Source of the DNA: Phlebiopsis flavidoalba
Lineage: Eukaryota; Basidiomycota; Agaricomycetes; Polyporales; Phanerochaetaceae
DNA length: 64,000 nucleotides
Assembly (NCBI GenBank): GCA_035772785.1
Contig: JAOCPU010000041.1
Coordinates: 186,001 to 250,000, forward strand
Direction of reading: 5' to 3'
The notes under the pieces were generated by a model. The model had not been told where the DNA came from, made no database searches, and saw only the letters and a list, made by a program, of their open reading frames with translations. Made by a program: the position numbers and the translations under genes. Position 1 is the first letter of the stretch. Each line of letters opens with the position of its first letter. Below, piece after piece: positions 11,464 through 23,056 of this stretch.

Positions 11464-14400
11464 CTAACGACCCTCTCGGTCATCCGGCGCGGAAACCACT
11501 CTAGGCGTCGACCGCGGGTACTCGACGTCCACAACCGGGCTACCAGGCAAATCGAGCCCGACCTCGGATGCACAGATGGACAGCCGCCGGCTCCGCGGCT
11601 CGACGTACAGTGTGTCGTCCTCGCTCTCCCAGTCCGCACTATCGCCCGTCTCGGCGCGGTCGTCGAGGAAGGAGGTCTCGGAGAGATCGGGGGTCGATGG
11701 CGCGGGGTCGCCCTCCCGGAGCTTGTTTTGTCCGCAAGGTGGCTCGTCTTCGAGGGTCTTATCGGGGACCTGTGGTTGGGTAAGAAAGGGTTTATGACAC
11801 CTCAATGTATGTGACGTACCGGGAAACGGATGAGGTAGGCGACAAAGGTGGAGCATGCCGCGGCGATGAAGACGGTTCGCAGACTCGCTGCGTAAGAGTC
11901 ACGTGCAGCACGTTGTAAATCTGCAGGGAGCTGAGGAATAAGGGTGGCAGAGTGGCGTATTTTTTCTATGAGCTATGTTCAAGGGTTAGCGAGTGTAGCA
12001 GAAATAACGGAGTCTGTCACATACCTGCTCCGAACCGTTGCCTACGATTCGCTTGTGAAGCTCCGTGTTCAAACTGGATTGGAACATCGCAGATGACATT
12101 CCGACGCCGGCAACTTGTCCTACAGCCAACATGAGTCGGCTGATAGCCATCCAGACATCGTAGTTGGACATACCTATGCCACGCCATAGAAGGGCTAAAG
12201 CCGGTTCCTACTGCGAGAGCAGACGCTGCAGTGCTGGTGAGTAACTCGACGAATACCCCAACGTCAACAGGCACATACTTGGAATGTGTGATAGAAGGGC
12301 GACTAAAAACAGCGTTCGACGTCAGCGATCGACGCGGCAATTATGCATGAATACGTACTCAGCATAGTCTGCAGCACCACCGCATTTCCAAAGCCAAGGG
12401 GGAACTGGGGATCATGTCTCAGCAAACGCGGCTTTAGAACCATAAGGAAACACTTACAATGCTCAGCCACAGAAGTAAAGGGTGAGAGTGCTCGGTCATC
12501 GAGCTGATCAAGATCGTCGATATAAACGGCAGGATGCCGCAGACGAGTGTCAGGGTCCGGTACCTCCCCGTCCGATGCATGACCCAACTTCGCGGAGTGT
12601 ATTAGCACAAGCTACGTCACACCGATGACCACTGATGACCACTCACCCAGCAAAGATAGAGCCCATGGACATCGAGACGCCATTCGGAATGAGGTGTGCG
12701 CCTGGGGCCGCGGGAGTCAATAATAGAGCTCTTGGCATACTACGCGCGGAGGCTCACCTGCTTCGCCCGCGCTAGTCAGCATGACGGTCTGGAACCACGT
12801 GGGCAGGTTGTACATGACGGCGAAGTTGCACATCGAGACCATGAAGCTGGCGAGGCCGACGAGCATCGGGACTTTCATCTTCACCAGCGAGGGCGGGAGC
12901 ACCGGCTCGCGCGCATAATGTATTTCTATCACGAAGAACGCGACGGAGAGCACCACGGCGCCGATGAACGGCGCGTAGACGTAGGGCGAGGACCACTGGT
13001 CAGATGTTCGTAAGCGTGTCAGTGCGGTCATCAACCCGAGCTTACCGGCTGTTCGTTGCTGAATCGAGAGGTGAGGAAGACGAGGAAGGACAAAACCTGT
13101 AGGCTTCGACGTGAGCAACCGCGAGAGATCGCTGCACGGAGTAAGCGGACTCACAGGCGCGCCTAGGAGCGAGAGGCTTCCCCCGTAGTCGATCTTCCGA
13201 AGGACGTCAGTAGCACTCGCACTCCGCACTCCGCTCCTGGGAGCAGATCGGTCAGTATGGCTTTAGAAACCTGGTTACAGGCGGGGCATACCGGAGTAAC
13301 GTAGTGTAAGGAGGTTCCAGGAGGTGAGCGCAAGCGATAGTCCGAACAGCGGGAGCTGCAGGAGGAAGGCCCAACGCCACCCGTATCTTGACGTCGAGAC
13401 AGTATCAGTCATCGTGTGCCAAAAGCCAAAAAGCCAATCAAACTCACCTGTCGTTGATAACCCGCCAAAAACGGACCACCGAAGTCCCATGCCCAACTGG
13501 AAATGTTTCATCAGACCGGGTAGATAGAATATGGCACGCTACTCACGCTCTCGAATAGGGCAGCGACGCCTTGCGTGAGTCCTCTTGACTGTCGGCGGAA
13601 GCTGTCAGAACGATTCCGCACAGCTACGGGTGAGTAGACGTACCCCGCATGCTATACATATCGCAGGTAATGATCCTGACCCGCTTCTTCAGCTAGCCGT
13701 CAATGAAAGTTTAACAAGAAAACTCACGATGCGGTGGTAAATATCCCGCGCCTCCACCCATTCCCGCAATCCCGCAAACCTATACGATACTGCTTTAGGC
13801 CGGCGTTTGTTGGGAAGATAGAGATATTAATAATAAAAACGCACAAAATCGGGCACGCACAAATCGAGGCCGCGACCCGATGAGCATATTCATATTGTTC
13901 GACAGCCCACAGGCAGCTGTTCCCAGCGCTGCGAAGGTGACAGCAATCTGGTTGGCGGCACGCCGCCCCATAACGTTACAGAGGCGGCCGTACAGCGGTG
14001 TGAATGTACATGTCGCCAAAAGGTACCTATCAGCGTGGTGGTGCAATGTTTGAGTGAATACATCGTTAGGCACAGAATCAGTAGAGTAACCACGCTGTGC
14101 CTAGCCAGCTCGCCTGGTGGGACTTTTGAAATCCGAGGATATTGAAGAGAGCACTAAATTAGCGTGAGCGAAAAAAAGCAGCGGGAGAAAAAAAAAGCTC
14201 ACATGTTGCTACCATAGTCGCTATAATATAGGCGGTTAGTCGGTACGAGGGGTAGCATGCGTTGACACTTACTGTTCAGAGCCTGCGAGAGAAATTAGCA
14301 CTGAGCTCGTCATCCTTGCACTGGCGCACGACCACAGAGAGAAATTCGCAATCCCTTACCCCGAGCAAGATCCCGTAGGCGGGTTGAGCGGGGAAGATCC

Positions 14401-14480
14401 AGCGGCCCAGGTGCATGGCTAGGCCCGCTGGGCTTGTCGCTCTGCCTACCAGGGAGAAGTCTTGTGTGAACGTTCGTTGA
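11464..14480 (-). CDS. MFS transporter, DHA2 / vacuolar basic amino-acid transporter type
   Basis: Fourteen-helix drug:H+ antiporter family member, expected in the plasma or vacuolar membrane. In the minus direction the N-terminal loop contains SDKPSGPSHAPGPLDL-like text near 14430. A tiny exon encoding ALN lies near 14275, then ATCTFTPLYGRLCNVMGRRA (MFS loop 2-3 signature), ALGTAACGLSNNMNMLIGSR, YGWRWAFLLQLPLFGLSLAL near 13350, KIDYGGSLSLLGAP near 13180, REPVLPPSLVKMKVPMLVGL near 12880, PTWFQTVMLTSAGEAG, LGFGNAVVLQTML near 12380 and AVGTGFSPSM near 12210. The C-terminal tail (from about 11770) is acidic, Ser-rich and cytosolic, with a stop at 11464-11466. The gene is broken into more than ten short exons with several frame slips. 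The start codon is unresolved. The substrate is unknown; homologues export drugs or move basic amino acids into vacuoles. Confidence 0.8.
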
Positions 14481-16205
14481 GAGTCATAATATGTGGCCGT
14501 AGGGAGTCATGGAGTAGGCAGACAAGGGTTATGTAGGTGGGGTAGACCTCGAGACGCTAGCCTCGCTGCAAAAAATTTGAGGATATGCGCACTCCCGCAC
14601 GGATTTCTAGTGGGAGTCCATAGGGTCCTTTTGGCCTCAAATGCCGTGGCCGATCGCAGAGTTAGACATACTTCGGACGAACAATGGAATTCCATGAAAG
14701 ACTGAGCGCACCGAAAAATAAGGCAGGTCGGATGAATGGACAAGGCACCGCGTCGAAGGGGGTAATTCGGAATCGTCCAGCCTGTGTCAAGCGAAAATGC
14801 CGTACGTAGTGCCCCTGGCCGAGTTCCAGAGCGTTTGTGCTGACCTTGTGATACTCTCGGGCAAGGCGACCTTATCGCGGTGTATCGTAGGAGCTACTCC
14901 TCCGGCCTTGGCCGCATCAACCGGTGCAGGCACAATTTGGAGAGACTCTTGAGATGCATCGTCGTGTTCAAAGCACGAAGATTCCTGACGTGAGGGCGCG
15001 GTCTGCTATGGGCTGCAAGTTGTGACCGCGAGAAGTGACCGTGCGCGTAGAAGGTCGAAGTGGGCTTGTAAGGACGACGTCGAGGACCCAAACGCCAAAG
15101 TCGGGGGTGGATAGTCAATGATGCCTGTGACATCTGTGCAGTATGAAGATTCTTTCACCGCTGCGAGTGAGTGAGAGTTCTTTTTCACTGCGAATACCGC
15201 TCCGTTGAGTAGCTTCGAGAGCTGGAGATGTCCAGAATTCGAATGTGACTAACCTTGGCAGTTAGTAGCACCGTAGCCGGCTGTACGCAAAATCGGCATC
15301 ACGGACGGCGGCAATGTGTGAAGCGCCGGTAAGAAGCACTGGATGGATTCAATCCGACCTCGAGTGGGATGCACAGCGTGAATGAACCGGGTTTTTTTTT
15401 GCACGCGTTTCGTGTCGTTTTGATTCCGTAGCCAACTTCTGCCCTCTGTAGCTATTTTATTCGGCCTTTTCTTCTATTCCAATCACGCTAAGTTATGAAC
15501 ATTTTGTGTTCGAATGCAGCCACGTACCCTTCAACGTAGGCGGACGAGTGCTGTTGTTGAGTCCACGACGGTTGCATACGCGTTGAGGGTGACGGATGTG
15601 GGTACTGGATGTGGCGTCCCAGCGTATATTGCGTGATTTGGTCAAGTCACGATTCATGGAGCAGATCTAGCAGCCGCTATTGCCGTCATATTCACCAGAA
15701 ATTCCACATATACTCTGTGAGGCCTCGAAGAATTCCCCGCCGCCTACGCCCAAGGTACGCTAGACACAGCGATCAATATATGTTGTCATGGGACAACGAT
15801 GGATCATAGGGTTACACTATGCCAGAATTTTTTGTTGATTAAAACTGCCTGGCGCCGTGTCGGGGCAGGTACAACGAATTTTCCGCCTCCCGTAGCAAGC
15901 CTCACAAGCCGGTGGCGCCGGGTGTGCTCCCACAACCCAATATCTTTCCCACTGAGAGAGGTAAGTGTGGCGCAGTACTGAATGGCCATGTATATGGCCG
16001 TGAGAGCATGGACTCGTGAAAGCCGATCCGGTCAATTTTGGCACAAAGGCTTGGAGGTGGCTTACGAGGCGTTCACGGGAAAAGTTCCTACTACTACTGA
16101 CTCTCATGTTCGGGTTGGGAGTGATCACAAATCCCGGAAACAAATTCAGTTTATGCAACACACCTGCGTTATGGTATGCTCTCGAGGAATGCGCTTTAGC
16201 CGTCA
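14481..16205. other. Unassigned stretch between MFS transporter and Rap1-like gene (left part)
   Basis: Scattered open frames of 60-115 residues occur on both strands. A minus-strand stretch near 15890 reads PPACEACYGRRKIRC, superficially like the start of a Zn2Cys6 cluster, but spacing and following cysteines do not fit. Plus-strand text near 15640-15765 (ADLAAAIAVIFTRNSTYTL) looks protein-like but cannot be joined to a gene. I see nothing firm. Confidence 0.3.
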
Positions 16206-16448
16206 GTGGACTACGCCGAGGTCATTCTGATAATTCGTACTAGACTCCTTGTCGTTTTGACCAAACTCGGTGATAGTGAAGCTGAGGTCCCCACACCAAA
16301 TCTTCCGGGTGTGCTTCCAGAAATCCAGAAAGGTGCCGTAAGAAAGGGTTATATTAAGATTCTTGCAGTCAGGTCAGTATCACCAAGCACAGTAGCACCC
16401 TCTATGTCTTTTTTGCTGGACATTTTCAGTTTAGAGAATTTACAGTAG
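16206..16448 (+). CDS. Possible exon of an unrecognised protein
   Basis: An 80-codon open stretch encodes LLVVLTKLGDSEAEVPTPNL followed by PGVLPEIQKGAVRKG and ends in a stop at 16446-16448. The composition is more protein-like than its surroundings. I cannot identify partner exons or a family, so this may be the 3' part of a degraded or error-rich gene that starts near 15500. Confidence 0.25.
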   Translation: MDYAEVILIIRTRLLVVLTKLGDSEAEVPTPNLPGVLPEIQKGAVRKGYIKILAVRSVSPSTVAPSMSFLLDIFSLENLQ

Positions 16449-17052
16449 TTTTTAATCGTACCTAGCCGACTCCTAAGTTCTTGTAATTATGACACATAAA
16501 CCAATATATCATAGCACACCTTCATCATTGAGCTTCCTCAACGAGACGCAGATGAGCTCGTAGTAATTCCGTTCCCAGCGCATGTGCTCAAATCACAGAC
16601 ATGTGTGACGTGTCGCGACTATGACACGCGCTGCAGACACTCTATAATGAGCGTGACTGTGTGACGGACGCGCTCCTTCCAATCACATACGAGGATTCAG
16701 TACTCAGTCCTACTGGTCGATGCTCTCATTTTGTCGCATCTATGAGTTTTTACGCCGGTGTATTCGACAACATGGCTGCTGGACGGCGATGTCTATAACG
16801 GTACGTGTGGAACGATTGCCTGTCTTTTCGAGCCGCTGCTGGCACGTCCTACAGCCTTCCGAGTTTCTTGTATAGAAGCTATCTGAATCATATCCTTAAC
16901 GGCTCGGGAATAAATAGATATCGTGTGGAGGTAGATAAGTGGTAAGGTATATTAGTGCCTTGTATCCGAGTTATATACCTATTCTAGAGAGAGCACCTCC
17001 ATACGGCCCTGTGGTCGTCCGACTCTATCGACTCTGGCCCTCATTCGCACTA
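16449..17052. other. Intergenic stretch, nothing seen
   Basis: AT-richer DNA with stops in all frames. It contains no recognisable gene and probably the 3' flank of the Rap1-like gene on the minus strand. Confidence 0.4.
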
Positions 17053-18727
17053 CTACAGGGGGACGAAATGTGGTGGAGATTCGTCCGTTGTTTCTTCATC
17101 CTCTAGCCTAATACCATCGTCTTCGTCCCATGCACCATAGCTCCTCGGACTGGGGGGCGCCTCATCTTGCATCCGAGCACCAGGGGATTGTAGCCCCGTG
17201 ACGCCCGCCTAGACTGGCTTCTCGTCAACAGGTTATGAGGCATCGCGTGCGTTCGAAGGCGTGGCTAGGCTGACAGTTCCCCGCTGAAGAGCCCGGAAAG
17301 GCGGCCGCCGCTTGCAGCCCGTATCTCGTCGTCAGCCTCAACTTCCGAAGATATCGAGGTCGATTTCGTCCTTTTCCTCCTCTATCTCAGGCTTGCGCTT
17401 GCGGCCATAGAGAAAAGGAAGTAGGTTTCTTCTTCTTCTTTGGCTGCGTAGGCGCAACGAGCGTATCTTGAGTGTTCGTTTGGTTGTCTAGAATGGTCAA
17501 CTTCCGGCGACACTTCTGACCTTGAAGATCCCGCTTCGAGGACCTCAGAGTTTGCCCTGTTTCAAAGCGAACACCACGGTTAGGCAGGCAGATACGGGCT
17601 TAAGGTATCAGCGACCAATACCTCGACTCTGGAACATAACTCCTTAGTCTTCTTTCCGAGGTCCCGCTTCTCCTCGGATTCCTCTTCTTCGAAACTCCCC
17701 CTCGTCATATTCTTCTCCCGACTACTCCTCCTCCCCGTCCTCTTCTCCTGACTCCTCTTCCGAAAACTCTCCTTTACTACTCTCCTGGACCCTAACCCTC
17801 TTATTCGCGCGACGGTCATGTTGTGTCACGCCTGGTCCCGTGTGAGAAATGTATCGTGATCCCCTTCTCCTCGACTATCTCCTCAATTCGTGCGTCCATC
17901 ACCTCTTGATTCTTCTTGTACCGTTGTCGCCAGGCCGACCAAGGGTGGTTCCTAGCAGCACCCCATGATCCCGTTCGGAACTGTTTAAAAGCGATGTCAG
18001 CACAAGAACGACTCGTGGCGTCTACACTCTCACCCTCATCACCCCATTTCTTCGAGCTGCTTGTACACCGCGTTACCGAGGCGACCGCCAGCTCCCTTGT
18101 CCTGGAATCTTGAGTGCAATCCACTGGGAACAGAAGCTCTATCTCAGGCGGTGTAAAGTCGTTGCGCCTGTACGAAGCGGTTAGCGATATATTTTCTCTA
18201 CTCCCTTGACCATCCGCAATACGCACTTTGCCAGGTGCTCGGCCCCGCATAGGCGCCTTCGGCTCGACGCTCTCCTTGTACCACCTCTTGCCATCAATGC
18301 ATTGCTGGATGAACCCAGGGCCCTCCGCGCGGTGGTCGATGTCAGCGGTGTGCAATAGCGCCGGTATAGTCGGCATGACTGTCCTCGTTCACGATCCACA
18401 CTTCCGCGTCGTCCATATTGTCGCATACCTGCCCGCCGTGTGTGCTAGAGACGCGTCGTGAGACTGCTGCACGCGCTAGTGTATCAAATCATGCAGACTA
18501 CATACCGCCACCTTCTTCATCAACATCGTGACGCGTTTCGCGCTGAGGCCCGCCTTCTGCGCAGACCTTGGTTGGTCCGGTGACGAAATAGAAAAATCTG
18601 TTCTGGAAAAGCCGCATTTCTGAGGTTGGAAACGCATACACATGTAAGTGTAACGATCAAGCATGCTGTGACAAAGAGTTTACTTGGACAGTCTGCGACG
18701 CGTATGGAACGTGAGGAACCAAGAAGA
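17053..18727 (-). CDS. rap1: Rap1-like telomere protein (BRCT plus Myb region)
   Basis: Rap1 binds shelterin-type telomere complexes (family knowledge). In the minus direction an N-terminal part (near 18700 to 18540) reads QVFLVPHVPYASQTV and SSPDQPRSAQKAGLSAKRVT, fitting the first half of a BRCT fold. ADIDHRAEGPGFIQQCIDGK (near 18350) fits its C-terminal helix. The segment RRNDFTPPEIELL (near 18160) matches the start of a Rap1 Myb domain (NDFTxEDDxLL), and AARNHPWSAWRQRYKKNQEV (near 17950) is the highly characteristic end of that domain. After about 17870 the protein turns into a Glu/Lys/Arg-rich linker (EEEESEEKRDLGKK), a KKKKKP nuclear-type motif near 17420 and an acidic tail (ETTDESPPHFVPL) with a stop at 17053-17055. 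A typical C-terminal RCT domain is not evident. Several introns and frame slips are present. The start is uncertain. Confidence 0.65.
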
Positions 18728-18994
18728 CCTGAAACTCCGAAGTACCGATGTCAGGGCGGAGGGACACCGTCGTCACCAAGCTGGGACCCCCGATAAGCGT
18801 CTCGGAAACCGCCGTGTGCTTCCGTATTAATCATATTGACGATATCAATATTTTTATGGCTATAAGTGATGAGCTCATGCAGACTGAGTAATTAAGACAA
18901 ATGACAAATGTCTAGACTCTAAACTCTACTATCAGTTATCTGAGACTTTGGTGGCTAGTGGCTGTGATTGAAGGCAAAACAGTGCAAAAATGAG
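18728..18994. other. Short intergenic spacer before tRNA
   Basis: No gene seen. It separates the 5' end of the Rap1-like gene from the 3' end of the tRNA gene. Confidence 0.4.
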
Positions 18995-19083
18995 TGCCAA
19001 GAGGGTGGATCGAACACCCGACCTTCAGAAGGCGCTATACTACTCGCTTCAGTCTGCTGCTCTCCCAGCTGAGCTATCTCGGC
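18995..19083 (-). tRNA. tRNA-Phe(GAA) with a 16-nt intron
   Basis: On the minus strand 19083 to 18995 folds as a cloverleaf. The acceptor stem is GCCGAGA pairing with TCTTGGC (one G-T pair), with discriminator A at 18995. The D arm is GCTC...GAGC, and the T arm carries GTTCGATCC. The anticodon loop reads C-T-GAA-G, giving anticodon GAA. A 16-nt intron (19031-19046) sits directly after position 37, the canonical eukaryotic place. Spliced length is 73 nt. The first pair of the anticodon stem would be G27-A43, a mismatch; other fungal tRNA-Phe genes have T-A there, so a base error or a local variant is possible. Confidence 0.9.
19031..19046 (-). other. tRNA-Phe intron
   Basis: Sixteen bases interrupt the anticodon arm after nucleotide 37. 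The removed segment pairs partly with the anticodon region, as pre-tRNA introns usually do. The boundary could shift by one base. Confidence 0.7.
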
Positions 19084-19251
19084 TTAAGATTCACGTTCAT
19101 TTGGCATACTATATCGTAAAAAGCCATGAGCTTGACAAAACAAAACATCAATATCCAGAGAGCACTACCAAATACAAAGCAATAAACTCAAGTAACAAGC
19201 TAGAGCTATATAGAATTACATTCAAGCAATTTTTCCCAAGTGAAAAGCATT

Positions 19252-21344
19252 TTACACGCCGGCAGCGGCCTTCAACTTGGCAAAGTTGGGGGTACCGAGA
19301 CCAGTGACGGGGTCCCAGCCGGTAGTGGGCCTTGAAGCCGTTGGTGCTGCAGCCGGGGTTCGAGCCTGATGCATGTCAAATATTAGTGGGAATTATCAAG
19401 AACAAATGTGTGAGCGTGACTGACCAGAGGTGATATCGATGAACGCGCGGGGGTTGGCCGTACCTACAGGAAGGGGTTTGAGGAAGCCGATGGTGGGGGG
19501 GCTCTTGCCCGCGGTGATGAGGGCGTCGTTGATGAGCGAGATGACGGAGGCGAAGATGGGGCTCGAGCAGCTCGTGCCGTCGACACCCTCGGTCGAGCCG
19601 TCGACGACGATCTCGAGGTTCGTGCCGATCGCGGTGGCGACGTCGGGGGTACGCACGACGACGGCCGGAGGCGTTTGTACTTGCCGCTGTTCGTCGAGCC
19701 GATGGAAGAGATGTACGACTTGACGACCGAGGACTGATACGAGGGGGTGCCGAAGTAGTTGGAGAAGCCGCCCGAAGAGAAGGACGCGGCGGTCTCAGCG
19801 CCGGAGGAGGACGACAGCTGGGTCGCGCCGACGGGAGGTCATGCTGTCATGTGGCGTAAGTAGGTGATTGTCAATAGACCGCAAGACCACTTACTAGGGG
19901 CATCCCGAGGGGAAGGTGGGGACGAACTTGGAGCAGCTCTGAGACTGCGAGCCGGAGACACCACCGTCGCCGGAGGCGAAGAGGATGGAGGTACCACGAG
20001 CACCGAGCTGAGCATAGGCGGTGCAAAGGTTGCTAATGACAAAGACTGATTAGCTGTCGTTACTTTACTCGAGTACCATACGTACTTGGCAAGCGGGAGC
20101 GGGAGATGTCGCTCTCGTTCTCACCGTAGCTGGTGGTGAGAACCTGAGGAGGGCTGGACTCGTTGAGGAGCGCGTTGATGATGTCCAAGAAGCCCTCGAG
20201 GTCACCGTCCGAGTAGTCCTCACCGACGGAGATGAAGGTGACGGGGGACGCCGGACGCCGCGATGCCGACAGTGTACTGGATATCGAGGTTAGCCTCAAC
20301 ACCAGCCTCGCTGCCGCTCTGGGGGTTCGAGCCGCCGTCGAGAGGGGTCTGCAGGGTGAACTTGGTGGAGGAGCTCAGGTCGGTGCACGGAACTTCTTCA
20401 GGAAGGTCTGAGACAGGGTGTTAAATCAGCGGCGTCTCCCTCGGTGGCGGATCAGGCTTACCGTGAGATCAGCCTGGTTGGCATATTGCTCAATGAAGCC
20501 GCTGACAGCGAGCTTGTTAGATGTGGAAGAGGCCAGGGTCTTGGGGATGCCGTAGATGGACTGGACACAGGTGGGGGTGACCGCCGCAGAGGTCGAGCAG
20601 GGTCGCCAAAGGCTCGATCGCACGCTTCTCAGAAGGAGGAGAGTACGAAGTCGAGACCACAGGGCGGGTGCCGAAGGGGTTCGAGAAGCTTGAATTACAG
20701 CATCAGCAAGATGGAAAATCACATGGAGATAAGCGCACTTACGAGATGGTGGGGTGAACAAAGTCCAGGTGTCCCGAGAGCTCGGTCGGGATGGAGTAGT
20801 TCATGGTACGGATGACCGACTTGATTGCCAGACTCGGCGTGAGTGTAAAAACGGAGAAGTCGGCATCGAACAGCTCGTTGGCCTTGCTGACTGGGAGGAC
20901 GGAGACGGTGAGCCAGTCGCCAGCGGGGGAGATCGTCGAAGCGGTCAGGCCAGCCCCCTTCAACCAGCTCTGGACCGCCTCGGTGCTCTGTCGCAGTGGG
21001 ATGGCAACGAACTTCTCACACCTGAAAGCCCAATAATTAGCCGGTCGTCCAAGCGACGTATGCGAAGTTACGCACCTCCTCCTTGCTGTAGGTGCTCGCC
21101 GTAGGAAGGGCTCGTCGGGGGTGCTGACGGAGTAGAGAGCGTCCGACGTGAGGCCCTCAGGGTTGTTCTGTGACGAGGGCAATGCGGAGCTTGAGCTCCT
21201 TGTTGCCGTCAGCAGCGCCGCTGCGGACGAAGCCAGCAGGGCGGGTGCTCCCTGGACTCGTGAAGCTGCATGTTCCGGGCCATCCGGGCGACGCCACGAA
21301 CAAGCGAGACGAGCGCGGAGAGGACGAGGGAGCTTGGAGACCAT
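19252..21344 (-). CDS. Sedolisin-family serine peptidase (secreted tripeptidyl peptidase)
   Basis: Acid secreted peptidase, family S53 (Ser-Glu-Asp triad), removing tripeptides from protein N-termini outside the cell. The ATG at 21344 opens MVSKLPRPL with a hydrophobic signal-like stretch after a frame slip. The pro-domain follows: PEGLTSDALYSVSTP, SWLKGAGLTASTISPAGDWL, SKANELFDADFSVFT and SGHLDFVHPTIS (near 20760). The mature part has YGIPKTLASSTSNKLAVSGF and EQYANQADL (near 20480), AGVEANLDIQYTVG across a shift near 20290 (catalytic Glu and Asp), VTFISVGEDYSDGDLEGF, VLTTSYGENESDISR, GTSILFASGDGGVSG near 19990, and GVDGTSCSSPIFASVISLIN near 19560 (nucleophile Ser in GTS). AFIDITSG near 19430 starts the calcium site. 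The end is NFAKLKAAAGV with stop at 19252-19254. All triad regions survive; introns are about 50-70 bp. Confidence 0.9.
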
Positions 21345-23056
21345 CTTGGCGAGGAGCTGAAGCTGCGACTGGAGATGAGGCTGTAGCCTTGCTGTTTCGT
21401 GGCAGCCTACAAGCGGTTTATACCCTCCGGACATAACGTCACACTCCGGTGGAGCGTAGCTGTGGTCGAGGAGTGCGCGAGGTAGCCTTACCGAGCGCAC
21501 CGAGAAGCACGCGACACAAATGAGCTTCTTTGCATGCCCGATGGCAGGGCCATGTTGGCGATATGTAGAGTGAAGTGGTGTTTGCGAGTGGGGGGGAAGC
21601 GTCAATCTGCGCGACCGCGCTGGTTCGCGAAGCAGGCTGCCATGTAAACTCATGGTCGAGCAGCTGATAGACCTGTAAGCAAAGAGGGCTTCCTGAAGGC
21701 GTATCAGCCCATGAAATGACCGAATATGTGAGCCGGCGTATTTTTTTGTCTGTAGTCTGACTACGATCAGGTTGCATAATAGAGACTCGTGGTCCGCGCA
21801 TACCATGACGACCACCTATTCTTCGAATATCAACGGATCGCGAGCAGCCGCCGCTCGTTGTATGAAGGGGTGCGTGCTATCCATGAAGTGAACGTGCTAT
21901 TCAAGCCACCATTTGCGCCGACGTCAGTCCGCGTTTGCTCAAGAGAATGATTGTTCCAGGCGTGCCTGCTATGTGTAGAAGTTTTCAGAGAAGCATGGGT
22001 CTCACCTTCGTATCTCTAATCCGGCATGCGAATTTAGGAACTAGCACATGGCGGCCACAAAGAACAAGGTGGCCTCCGTGGCCTCCATCCTAGCACCGAT
22101 GTCAGGAGAACTCTAGAGTATCCATGAAGGGAAAGGGACGTACGCCAAGCCGAGCCATATGGGCCGACAGCATATTCCGACTAATCCTGTGAGAAGCAAG
22201 GATTCAGTTATCTCTATCAATATTGCCGTATGTTCCCTCGAAGGTAGAGCGGGGTATACAATGCCGCTTTTAAATCTAAGAGTTCCTTTAAATACAATCA
22301 CGTGTGTCCAATTCGGTTTTTTTTGCTTTAATGAAGCAGACAGAGAGAGCCCCGACAATATATCGTGAAGAGTTTTCAGTTCGTGAGAGTCAGAAGCAAA
22401 AGCACAAAAACATGTAACAAGGGCCCCCGGACTCACAAACAAAGCGCGAGGCGGAGTCAGGGGTCCCTGGACACGGACGATAGCGCTGAGCATCACCTGG
22501 CTTCCGGTGATGGCCGCTGTGCTTAGCGTCGGACCCATGAGCGCCCGAGCGCGCAAGACCCATGTTCGCTTTGACGGGGTTGTTACCTGTTTGTTACCCT
22601 GTAAGCACGGGGAAATACGATTTCGACGCTAGTAATTACTCGTCAATTGACGTCGCGACGGTAGGTCTTCGGCGCTTGATGGAAAGGCCCGTTCGCCCAA
22701 GGCTTGATCTCGGTATGCTCACACTCGTTTCACAGAAATTGTCGAAAGGAGTGGCCTCAGTGTGTTGCAAGGTTTTAATCAGATTAACTGAGCCGCATCC
22801 TTTTCATGTAGTAGTGATTGTATTGGTGTAAGTCTTGGGAAGTATAATATTCTGCACAGGCGAAACACGGTACAAAATATTTTTCACACAAACGCCGAGA
22901 GCGGCCATTGTTGAGGACTATGCTATGTGCGAGATTTGAGGCAAATTCATGGTGTGTTTTCCCAGTAGTACTCTACACCTCAAGGGACCTTTATCCTATA
23001 GCTCCCATACCATATTTGGTGGCATTTTGTCATCTGATGGGTCAATATAATTATTG
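21345..23056. other. Intergenic stretch, no convincing gene
   Basis: It lies between two divergently oriented genes. One 147-residue minus-strand frame (22556 to 22113) begins MRARALMGPTLSTAAITGSQ and has a hydrophobic start. A plus-strand 89-residue frame lies at 22562-22831. Neither has splice-linked partners or a recognised family. Confidence 0.35.

Noticed and set aside
15817..16161. Zn2Cys6-like text CEACYGRRKIRC on the minus strand
   Set aside because: The six-cysteine spacing is incomplete and there is no regulator body; likely coincidence.
20739..21815. 358-codon minus open frame as one intact protein
   Set aside because: Its left part overlaps the sedolisin pro-domain in the right frame, but the region right of 21344 lies upstream of the signal-peptide start and has no conserved content.
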